From Caulobacter flavus (lineage in GTDB: Bacteria > Pseudomonadota > Alphaproteobacteria > Caulobacterales > Caulobacteraceae): DNA of 64,000 nt. Position 1 is the stretch's first letter. Each line of letters opens with the position of its first letter. This document shows, one piece after another, positions 43,350 to 52,200 of the stretch. Below the pieces are notes generated by a model, which saw nothing but the letters and a program-made list of their open reading frames with translations, made no database searches and was not told the DNA's origin. A program made the translations under genes and the position numbers. The stretch is taken from positions 3,446,001 through 3,510,000 of the forward strand of contig NZ_CP026100.1 in NCBI RefSeq assembly GCF_003722335.1, read 5' to 3'.

Positions 43350-43866
43350 GGCGCACCTCGGCGGTCCGGGCGACGGCGTTCTGGGCGAAGGCGGCGACCG
43401 CGCAGGCCGCGCCGCCGATGACGGCGGCGGTTCCCAGCACCGCCAGGGTCGAGCCCGAGGGCGACAGGCCGGAATAGAAGAAGCTGGTCAGGCCCAGGAA
43501 ATAGGCCAGCGGATTGTTGATCGGCGCGACCTCGCGCAGCGACAGCACCACGATGACGACGCCGATCACGGCGACCGGCGTGGCCAGCAGGCCCAGCATC
43601 GGGGTCATGGCCCCGATCAGCAGGGCCGTTCCCGCGCCCAGCGCCAGGCCCAGCAGGTGCGAGACCGTGTTGGCCAGGCCGCCGCGCAGGTCGTCGCCCG
43701 CCAGGTTGAAGGCGGCCCAGCCCAGGAACATGGCCGTGGGCGGAAGCATGACCGAGGTCACGCCCAGGGTGGCCAGCCCCGCGACGGCGGCGACGCTGAG
43801 CGAGACGGCGTGGAACTGCGCAGTCTTGGCCGTGGGGAAGGCGGTCAGGGAAGGCAAGGCGGACAT
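43342..43866 (-). CDS. Integral membrane protein, DUF1097-like
   Basis: This inner-membrane protein of 174 residues has about five hydrophobic helices (for example VAAVAGLATLGVTSVMLPPT, GLALGAGTALLIGAMTPMLG, TPVAVIGVVIVVLSL). Conserved-looking features are LGWAAFNLAGDD and INNPLAYFLGLTSFF, which fit the DUF1097 family. Its function is unknown; a small-molecule channel or transporter is possible. It lies 108 bp downstream of ohr and overlaps the next gene by 8 nt. Confidence 0.8.
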   Translation of the reverse strand: MSALPSLTAFPTAKTAQFHAVSLSVAAVAGLATLGVTSVMLPPTAMFLGWAAFNLAGDDLRGGLANTVSHLLGLALGAGTALLIGAMTPMLGLLATPVAVIGVVIVVLSLREVAPINNPLAYFLGLTSFFYSGLSPSGSTLAVLGTAAVIGGAACAVAAFAQNAVARTAEVRHA

Positions 43867-43974
43867 GGGCGTTTCCTTGGGTTCGGGGAGGGCGGATGGA
43901 GGCGCCGCCGCCGGGAGGGATCGGGCGGCGCCTCGGGTCTTCCGGGCCAGATAAGGCGGGCCAGATCAGGCGGG

Positions 43975-44394
43975 TCAGATCAGGTTCAGGGTCACGCCGA
44001 TGTTGCCGCGCGTGGCCTTGGAGTAGGGGCAGGTCTGGTGGGCGGCTTCGACCAGCGCGCGGGCGACCTCGGCGGGCAGGCCCGGCAGGCTGACGTTTAG
44101 GCGGGCCTGCAGCTGGTAGCCCTCGCCCGACTTGCCCAGGTCGACCTCGGCGTCGACGGCGACGTCGGCCGGCAGCGCGACGCCCTGGGCGCGGGCGGCC
44201 AGGCCCATGGCGCCGATGAAGCAGGCCGACCAGCCGGCGGCGAACAACTGCTCGGGATTGGTGCCGGCGCCGGCGCTGCCGGGGGGCGACAGGCGGACGT
44301 CCAGCTTGCCGTCGTCGCTGCGGGCCGCGCCGTCGCGGCCGCCGGTGACGTGGGTGCGGCCGGTGTAGAGGACGGTGTCGATAGCGGTGGTCAT
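43975..44394 (-). CDS. ohr: Organic hydroperoxide resistance protein Ohr (OsmC/Ohr family)
   Basis: This 139-residue cysteine peroxidase reduces organic hydroperoxides with lipoylated protein or dithiol partners. The family residues are visible: the peroxidatic Cys58 in GWSACFIGAM and the resolving Cys122 in HQTCPYSKATRGN, with NPEQLFAAGWSAC typical of Ohr rather than OsmC. The C-terminal GNIGVTLNLI also matches. I chose ATG 44394, preceded by AAAAGGAGA; an upstream in-frame ATG at 44442 would run through the operator palindromes. The gene is divergent from a MarR-type OhrR across a region packed with TCGG-CCGA palindromes. It heads a run of six further minus-strand genes. Confidence 0.95.
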   Translation of the reverse strand: MTTAIDTVLYTGRTHVTGGRDGAARSDDGKLDVRLSPPGSAGAGTNPEQLFAAGWSACFIGAMGLAARAQGVALPADVAVDAEVDLGKSGEGYQLQARLNVSLPGLPAEVARALVEAAHQTCPYSKATRGNIGVTLNLI

Positions 44395-44410
44395 GTCGAT
44401 CTCCTTTTCA

Positions 44411-44493
44411 ATCGGATCCGATGTAATCGGTACCGACTTCATAGATCGGAATTTTGCCGATCGTCAACCTTCCGATTTAGTCGGATCCGATTT
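44411..44493. promoter_or_regulatory. Cluster of palindromic operators between ohr and ohrR
   Basis: Four inverted repeats occur in 83 bp: ATCGGATCCGAT (44411-44422), TCGGTACCGA (44427-44436), GATCGG...CCGATC (44444-44462) and TCGGATCCGA (44481-44490). They share TCGG/CCGA half-sites and occupy the divergent promoter region, so they are the likely OhrR binding sites. The pattern differs from the TACAATT-AATTGTA type reported for other OhrR proteins. Confidence 0.75.
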
Positions 44494-44548
44494 ATATTTG
44501 TCCGCAACCGTCGCGAACCGCCCGCGGCCCCCAGAACGCAAGGCTCCG

Positions 44549-45019
44549 ATGACCGCCTCCGACCCGCCCGCGACTCCGTCGGGCAAGACCCCCAGGCTCG
44601 CCGACTTCCTGTGCTTCGCCGTCTATTCGGCGAACCTCGCCTATGGCCGCGCCTATAAGCCTATCCTCGACGAACTGGGCGTGACCTACACCCAGTGGAT
44701 CATCATCGTGGCGCTGTGGGAGGAGGACGGCCAGAGCGTCAAAAGCCTGGGCGACAAGCTCTTCCTGGAGAGCAACACCCTGACCCCGATCCTCAAGAAG
44801 CTGGAAAGCCTGGGCTTCCTGCAGCGGCGCCGCGATCCGTCCGACGAGCGTCAGGTGATCATCAGCCTGACCGAGGCCGGCCGCGCCCTGCGCGAGAAGG
44901 GCGGCCAGCGCACGCTGGTCAAGGCCACGGGACTGGAGCCCGACGAGTTCCGCCAGGTGCAGAAGACCATCGCCCGCGTGCGCGACAACCTGATCGCCCA
45001 CGTCGCCAACGACGCTTGA
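44549..45019 (+). CDS. ohrR: MarR-family organic peroxide sensor, OhrR-like
   Basis: This 156-residue MarR-type repressor would sense organic hydroperoxides by oxidation of one cysteine. The reactive Cys22 lies in ADFLCFAVYSANLAYGRAYK, the conserved OhrR context with the two Tyr residues nearby. The winged helix has VKSLGDKLFLESNTLTPILK and FLQRRRDPSDERQVIISLTE. No other Cys is present, which makes it a one-Cys type. I chose ATG 44549, within the intergenic spacing expected for divergent ohr/ohrR pairs; the frame is open back to 44375, but that would cover the operators. It ends 9 bp before the convergent AraC gene. Confidence 0.93.
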   Translation: MTASDPPATPSGKTPRLADFLCFAVYSANLAYGRAYKPILDELGVTYTQWIIIVALWEEDGQSVKSLGDKLFLESNTLTPILKKLESLGFLQRRRDPSDERQVIISLTEAGRALREKGGQRTLVKATGLEPDEFRQVQKTIARVRDNLIAHVANDA

Positions 45020-45028
45020 GGCGCGGTC

Positions 45029-45928
45029 CTAGAGAGCGCTTGGCTGCGCGGCCCTGGCCTCGGTCGGGGAAACGCCGAAACGGCCGCGGAAGGCGCGCGA
45101 GAACTGGCCGCTGCTGGAGAAGCCGAAGTCCAGGGCGATCTCGGTGACGCTGACGGCGTCGGTCGACGGCCCGACCAGCCGGCGCCGGGCCGCGTCGAGC
45201 CGCCGGTCGCGGATGGCGCTGGCCACGCCGCCGTCCTCGGCGAACAGGCGATAGAGATTGGCGCGCGACACGCCGAACCGCAGCATCAGGGTCTCGGCGT
45301 TCAGGGCCGGGTCGGCGATGCGGGCATCGATGAATTCCAGCATTCGCTCGCGGAAGCGCTGGCCCAGGCGCGAGGCGGCGCCCGCTGCGGCGTCGGGGCG
45401 CCGGCGGGCCAGGGCCATGGTCAGCACCTCGATCAGGGCCGCTTCGGCCGCGGCGGCGTCGTCGGCCTGCAGGGCGCTCGCCACCGCATGGACGTCGACG
45501 ATGAAGTTGCGCAGCAGCCGGGCCATCGGATCGGCCTCGCGCAGCACCAGGCCGTGCAGGCTGTGGCCGCCGGTGACGCGGTCGATCGGCTGGCGCGGGG
45601 CGATCACGGTCAGCCGCGCGCCGCTGGACGCCTGGGCCGTATAGGGGCGCGCCAAGTCGAAGACGCAGATGTCGCCACGGGTCGCCGAGATCGTCGCGCC
45701 GTCGCAGTCGCCGCGCAGGTCGCCGGAGGTCAGAAGCTGCACGCAGTACTGGTCGCGACCGCCGGCGAGGATCCTGCCGCGCTCGAAATCATGGCGCGCA
45801 ACATTCTCCTGTGAGACTTTTACATCTATGTCAGTCCGCGCTGACTGATCTTGATAGAGATCCCGCCAGAACCTGCTCGAAGAACATGGTTCTTCTATGT
45901 GTGTCGACAGAAGCAGGCCTTGGCGCAT
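45029..45928 (-). CDS. AraC-family transcriptional regulator
   Basis: This 299-residue regulator has an N-terminal cupin-like sensing region (about 20-190, AraC-binding-like type, with CVQLLTSGDLRGDCDG and GDICVFDLARPYTAQASSG). A C-terminal AraC/XylS double helix-turn-helix follows, with LNAETLMLRFGVSRANLYRL, ARRRLVGPS and VSVTEIALDFGFSSSGQFSR, and the family closing motif AFRGRFGVSPTEAR. The inducer is unknown. It is convergent with ohrR and divergent from the autotransporter leader, so it could regulate either direction. No operator was identified. Confidence 0.9.
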   Translation of the reverse strand: MRQGLLLSTHIEEPCSSSRFWRDLYQDQSARTDIDVKVSQENVARHDFERGRILAGGRDQYCVQLLTSGDLRGDCDGATISATRGDICVFDLARPYTAQASSGARLTVIAPRQPIDRVTGGHSLHGLVLREADPMARLLRNFIVDVHAVASALQADDAAAAEAALIEVLTMALARRRPDAAAGAASRLGQRFRERMLEFIDARIADPALNAETLMLRFGVSRANLYRLFAEDGGVASAIRDRRLDAARRRLVGPSTDAVSVTEIALDFGFSSSGQFSRAFRGRFGVSPTEARAAQPSAL

Positions 45929-46120
45929 GCACGAACACTCTTGGAAGCCAGAACGCGATTACCTGTCTGGTCTGAAACAACGCCTAACAGCTAATCGAGA
46001 TTCGCGTGTCAGTTGAGACGGATTGCATCGTTCTTGAGACGCCTCGCACAGCAAGCCGTTGCAGAATGTGCAAATGAACCCTCAGCGCCGAAGCCCGGAC
46101 CACGGGCCGCGCGCGACGGA
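45929..46120. promoter_or_regulatory. Promoter region upstream of riboswitch/autotransporter
   Basis: This 192-bp segment between the AraC gene and the c-di-GMP aptamer is AT-richer at its left end and should contain divergent promoters. It holds one half-site TGGTCTGA near 45979, probably by chance. No convincing -35/-10 pair was fixed. Confidence 0.4.
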
Positions 46121-46212
46121 CTTCTCGGTCCGAAAAGGCAAACCGCCGGCGACGGCGGGACGCAAAGCCTCCGGCCTCAAATCCTTGAGGTAGCGGGGTT
46201 GCCGAAGGGGAA
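46121..46212 (+). ncRNA. Cyclic di-GMP class I riboswitch (GEMM-I)
   Basis: The aptamer is recognisable almost base for base. AGGCAAACC (46136-46144) is the P1b strand and G20-type bulge. Stem CCGCCG (46143-46148) is closed by a GCGA tetraloop with CGGCGG (46153-46158). GGGACGCAAAGCCTCCGGCC (46157-46176) is the tetraloop-receptor and A47-type segment. A second stem is CCTCAA-ATCC-TTGAGG (46175-46190), and GTAGCGGGGTTGCCG (46190-46204) carries the C92-type base. P1 closes with GGCAA/TTGCC and CTTC/GAAG. These are the hallmarks of the Vibrio Vc2 class. It lies about 85 nt before the start of a giant autotransporter on the same strand. The following sequence contains GGCCC-CGCGAA-GGGCC (46262-46277) next to the ribosome-binding site, and GGGGCC (46213-46218) that could pair with GGCCCC (46262-46267), a possible expression platform. 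Confidence 0.95.
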
Positions 46213-46297
46213 GGGGCCGTCGCGACGCGCGACGACGCGCCATTCCCCCTGTTCGCAAACAGGCCCCGCGAAGGGCCGAAAAGGGTGAGTGAGCGTC

Positions 46298-49200
46298 ATG
46301 CGCAGGGCTGTCGTGCCGGTCGTTTTTCAGGATGGTTCCAGCGCTGAGCGCGACGCTATGTCGCGCCGCCGGCGATTGGGCGCCGCCGCCTCGGGCGCGG
46401 CGCTGCTGACCGCGCTTTCGATCTCGGGCGCGATGATCCCCGGCATGGCCATGGCCGACGGCGGATCGTCGATGCGTGTGGTCGCGGGCGCTGGTCCCGG
46501 CGGGGCCGGCGGCGTCGACGGCGACGAAGCCAGCGCGGTCGGCAAGGACGGCTCGGCGGGAACCATCGATGTCGGCTCCAATGGCGGCGGCGGGGGCGTG
46601 AATCTTCAGACCGGCAATGGCGCCCACGGCGGCTCGACTGGCGCGTCCCTGAACGGAACGGTCGGCACGGACTACGGCGCGACCGGCGCCATGGGCGCGG
46701 CGATCGATACGGCCCAGACCATCACCGGAACCATCGCTGGCGCAACGGGCGGGCTGGGCGCCGACGCGACCGGCACGGTTGGACAGGCCGACCACGTCTC
46801 GGCCTCTGGCCATGGCGGCGGCGGCGTCGGCGTCAGCGCGACGGCCGACGTGACCGTCGACGGCGGTGCCTTGGTCCAAGGCGGCGCCGGCGGCGGCGTC
46901 ACATTGGGGCTGATCACCGGTCGCGGCGGCGGCGGCGGCGGTGTCGGCATCTTCACAAACAGCGATGTGACGGTCCTGTCCGGCGGTTCGGTGACCGGCG
47001 GTGTAGGCGGCGCCGCCAATGGCGCCGCCGGGGGCGGGGGCGGTGCGGGCGTCGTCCTGACCGAGCGCGGCGAGGTCATCAACGCCGGCGTCGTGACTGG
47101 CGGGCGTGGCGGCAACGCGCTGACAGGCAACTTCACCGGCGGCGGCGGCGCGGGCGTCTGGCTCCTGAACGGAGGCAGCGTCACAAACCTGGCCGGCGGC
47201 GCGATCACCGGCGGCGCGGCGGGTTCCGGCTGGCCGAACTATCTGGGCATCGGCGGCGCCGGCGTGCGGGGCGCGGACATCACGCTGGTCAACGCCGGCG
47301 CCATCACCGGCGGCAACAGGCAATTGGGCGGGCGCGCCAACGCGGTCTGGTTCACCGGCGGGGTGAACTCGCTGGAGATCTGGTCGACCTCGACGATCAC
47401 TGGCAACGTCCAGGCCTTCAGCGCCGCCGACCGCCTGATCCTGGGCGGGGCGACGAATGCGTCGTTCGACGTCTCGCTGATCGGCGCGGCGGCGCAGTAC
47501 CGGGGCTTCGGCGGTTTCGAGAAGACGGGCGCCTCGACCTGGACCCTGACCGGGACCAACGCCGGCGTCACGCCCTGGACCCTGCGCGAAGGCGTGCTGG
47601 CCATCACCGACGACGCGGCGCTGGGCGATGCGGCGGGCGCGCTGACCTTCGACGGCGGCGCGCTGAGCACGACCGGCTCGTTGGCCATGGCCCGCGACGC
47701 CGTCATGGCCAGCACGGGCCGGCTGATCATCGCCAATGCGATCGACACCCTGACGCTGAACGGCGACCTGTCCGGCGCGGGCGGCCTGACCAAGGAAGGG
47801 CTGGGTTCGCTGGTCCTGACCGGCGACAACAGCGCCTTCACCGGCGTGCTGACCAACCAGGCCGGCGTGCTGCAAATCGGCGCCGGCGGCGCCGTGGGCG
47901 ACTTCGCCGCCGACATCGTCAATACCGGCTCGCTCTGGACCAACCACACCGGCGACCTCGTCTTGTCGGGCGACATCACGGGCACGGGCGGCTTCGTCAA
48001 GTACGGGTCGGGCCGCACGGTGCTGACCGGAAACAACGGCTATCGCGGCTCGACCTCCGTCGAGGCCGGCACGCTGGTGGTCAACGGCGGTCGATCGATC
48101 AGCCAGGCCCTGACCGTGGTCCGCTCGGGCGCGACCCTGGCCGGCGACGGCGTCATCGGCGGCCAGGTGCTGGTGCAGGCGGGCGGCGCGCTGACGCCCG
48201 GCGACGGCGCGGGCACGCTGACCATCAATGGTAATCTGACGCTGCAGGCGGGCTCGTTCCTGGGCTACGAACTGGGCCAGGCCAACCTGGCGGGCGGGGC
48301 GTTCAACGACCTGCTGGTGGTCGGCGGCGCCCTGTCGCTGGACGGAACGCTGAACGTCGGCGTCGCCCCGGGCGGCAGCTTCGATCCCGGCCTCTACCGG
48401 ATCATCAGCTACGGCGGGGCGCTGACCGGCGCCGGCCTGACCATCGGGGCCATGCCGACGCCTGAGTTCTTCGTCCAGACCTCGCTGGCCGGCCAGGTGA
48501 ACCTGGTCAACAGCGCCGGGCTCTCGTTCCGCTTCTGGGACGGCGCGACGGGCGCGCGCAACAACGGCTGGGTCGAGGGCGGCCTTGGCCTGTGGCAGCG
48601 CTCGACGGGCAACGACAACTGGGTCGACGAGGGCAACGTGCCCAACGGGACCTACGAGGACGGCTCTTTCGCCGTGTTCGGCGCGACGGGCGGCCGCGTG
48701 ACCGTGGACGCCAGCCTGGGCGCGGTCGAGACCGCCGGCATGCAGTTCGTCAGCGACGGCTACGTGATCGGCGGCGACGCCCTGTCCCTGAGCGGCTCGG
48801 AAGCCTTCATCCGCGTGGGCGACGGCACGGCGGCCGGGGCCGGGATCACCGCCACGCTCGAGAGCGCGCTGACGGGCTCGGCGACGCTGGTCAAGAGCGA
48901 CCTGGGCGCGCTCGTCCTGTCGGGGACCAACAGCTACACCGGCGGCACGACGCTGCGCGGCGGCGAGGTGCGGATCGGCGCCGACGGCGCGCTGGGCGCG
49001 GCCTCGGGCGTCCTGACCTTCGACGGCGGACGCCTGACGACGACCGCCGACCTGTCGCTGGATCGCGGGGTGGCGCTGCTGAAGTCGGCGTCCATCTCCA
49101 CCGCCTCCGGCACGACCGCGACCCTGAACGGCGCGGTCAGCGGTTCGGGGGCGCTGGTCAAGCAAGGATCCGGAACCCTGGTGCTGGCGGTAGACGCCGC

Positions 49201-52200
49201 CTACACGGGCGGGACCCTGATCGAGGGAGGCGCGCTGCGGATCGGCGCCGGCGGCGCGACCGGCAGCCTGTCGGGCGACGTCGCCAACGACGGCCTGCTG
49301 GTCGCCGACCGTTCGGGCCTGCTGACCCTGGCGGGCCGGATTTCCGGCTCTGGCGGCTTCGTCCAAGCCGGGTCCGGCGTCACGGTGCTGGCCGGCGCCA
49401 ACACCTATGCCGGCGTCACCGAGGTGGCGGTCGGGACCCTGGTGGTCAACGGCGACCAGTCGGCCGCCACGGGCCTGACCTCGATCGCCGGCGGCGCGGC
49501 CCTGGGCGGTTCGGGCGTGATCGGCGGCGACGTGGCGGTGGCCGCGGGCGGCGCGATCGGCCCGGGCAACAGCCCCGGCACGCTGACCATCAACGGTGAT
49601 CTGACCCTCGCGCAGGGCGCGTTGCTGAACTTCGAACTGGGCGCGGCCGGCGTCGCCGGCGGTCCGCTGAACGACCTGATCGTGGTCGGCGGCGACCTGG
49701 CCCTGGACGGGACGCTGAACGTCTCGGTTCCGACCGGCGGCGCCTTCGACGCGGGCGTCTATCGCCTGATCAGCTACGGCGGGGCCCTGACCGACGACGG
49801 CCTGTCGCTGGGAACCCTGCCAGCCGGCGCGGGCGCCTACGTCCACACCGGCTTCGCGGGGCAGGTCAACCTGGTGAACACCGCCGGCCTGACGCTGAAC
49901 TACTGGGACGGCGCGGCCAGCCCGGGCTTCGACGGCGTGGTCGGCGGCGGCGACGGAACCTGGCGCGCGGCCGGCGACCTGAGCTGGACCGGCGACGCGG
50001 GCGCGATCAACGCCGGATACGCCGGCGGCGCCTTCGCGGTGTTCGCCGGCGCGGCGGGCGTGGTGACCATCGACGGCGGGCAGGGGGCGGTCAGCGCCTC
50101 GGGCCTGCAGTTCATGACCGACGGCTATCGCATCCAGGGCGACGTCCTGACCCTGACCGGCGCCCAGGCGAACATCCGTGTCGGCGACGGCACGGCGGCG
50201 GGCGCGGGCATGACCGCCACCATCGCCTCGGCGATCGGCGGCGCGGGCGAACTGGTCAAGACCGACCTTGGCGCGCTGGTCCTGGCCGGCGCCAACAGCT
50301 ACGCGGGCGCGACCAGCGTCAAGGCCGGCGGCCTGTACGTAAACGGCGACCAGTCGGCGGCGAGCGGCCTGACCAGGGTCGACGGCGGGCTGCTGGGCGG
50401 CTCTGGCGTGATCGGCGGCGCGGTCAGCGTGGCCGACGGGGCGACCTTGGCGCCGGGCGGCTCGGCGGGCGCGGCCGGGACCCTGACGATCAACGGCGGG
50501 CTTTCGCTGTCGAACGGCTCGATCCTCGACTTCCAGCTGGGCCAGGCCGGCGTCGCCGGCGGCGGCCTCAACGACCTGCTGGTGGTCAAGGGCGACCTGA
50601 CCCTGGACGGCGTGCTGAACGTCTCCCAGACGGCCGGCGGCGCGTTCGGGGCCGGGGTCTATCGCCTGGTCAGCTACGGCGGGGTCCTGACCGACAACGG
50701 CCTGCGCATCGGCGCCACGCCGGGGGATGTCTCCAGCTACGTCCAGACCTCGGTCGCGGGCCAGGTGAATCTGGTCAGCACCGGCGGCCTGACCCTGAAC
50801 TATTGGGACGGCGCGGGCGCGGGCTTCGACGGCGTGATCGCCGGCGGCAGCGGCGTCTGGCGGGCCGGCGGGACCGAGCTCTGGGCCGACGCCGGCGGCG
50901 CGATCAACGCCGCCTACGCCGACGGCGCGCTGGCGATCTTCGGCGGCGCGGCGGGCACGGCGCGGATCGACGACGCCCAGGGGCGGATCTCGGCCATGGG
51001 GCTGCAGTTCGCGACCGGCGGCTATCGCCTCGAGGGCGGCGACCTGACCCTGCTGGGATCGCAGGCGGCCATCCGGGTCGGCGACGGCACCGCGGCGGGG
51101 GCCGGCATGACCGCTGTCATCGCCGCCGACCTGGTCGGCGCGGCGGGCCTGGCCAAGACGGACCTGGGCACGCTGGTCCTGACCGGGACCAACACCTACG
51201 AGGGCGGCACGGCGATCAACGGCGGCGTGCTGCAGGTCGGCGCCGACGCCAATCTGGGCGCGGCGAGCGGCGGCCTGTCCTTCGACGGCGGGACCCTGCG
51301 GACCACGGCGACGATGGAGACGGCGCGCGCGACGACCTTCACCGGCGCCGGCCGCCTGGACGTGGCCGGGCAGACCACCCTGACGCTGAAGGGCGCGATC
51401 TCGGGCGTCGGCGGCTTCGTCAAGGACGGGACCGGGACGCTGGTCGTCGCCGGCGACGGCTCGGCCTATGCGGGCCGCGCCTCGGTCGCCGCCGGCGCGC
51501 TGCGCGTCGACGGCGCCCTGGGCGGGGTGACCGACGTGATGAACAGCGGGCGTCTCGAAGGCGTCGGGCGGATCGGCGGGCTGGTCCTGCGTTCGGGCGG
51601 CGTCGTCGCGCCGGGCGGCGAGGGCTTCGGCGTGCTGACCGTGGCGGGCGACTTCGCGGCCGACGGCGGCTTGATCGAGATCGAGGCCGTGCTCGGCGGC
51701 GACGGCTCGCGGGCCGACCGGCTGGTCGTGGCCGGCGCGACCTCCGGCGCCGCCGAGATCAGCGTCGTCAACCGCGGCGGGCTGGGCGCCCAGACGCAGG
51801 AAGGCGTCAAGATCGTCGACGTGGCGGGCGCCTCCAACGCCCAGTTCGCGCTGCGCGGCGACTACGTCTTCCAGGGCGATCAGGCGGTCATCGCCGGGGC
51901 CTACGCCTACCGGCTGTACAAGAACGGCGTCGCCACGCCGGCCGACGGCGACTGGTACCTGCGCTCGTCGCTGGTCGATCCCGAGACGCCGACCGGACCC
52001 GAGCAGCCGCAAGGCCCGCTCTACCAGCCCGGCGCGCCGATCTACGAGGCCTATGCCGCGGACCTGCTGGGCCAGAACGGCGTGGGCGCGCTGCGCCAGC
52101 GCGTGGGCGACCGCGTGTGGGGGCAGGGCGCGACCGAGCTCGGCGGGGCCTGGGGCCGGGTCGAGGGCGAGCAGAGCCGTTCGAAGGACGCGGCCCGCTC

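Noticed and set aside
45975..45990. Further GntR operator before the autotransporter
   Set aside because: Only one half-site (TGGTCTGA) without its partner; likely chance.
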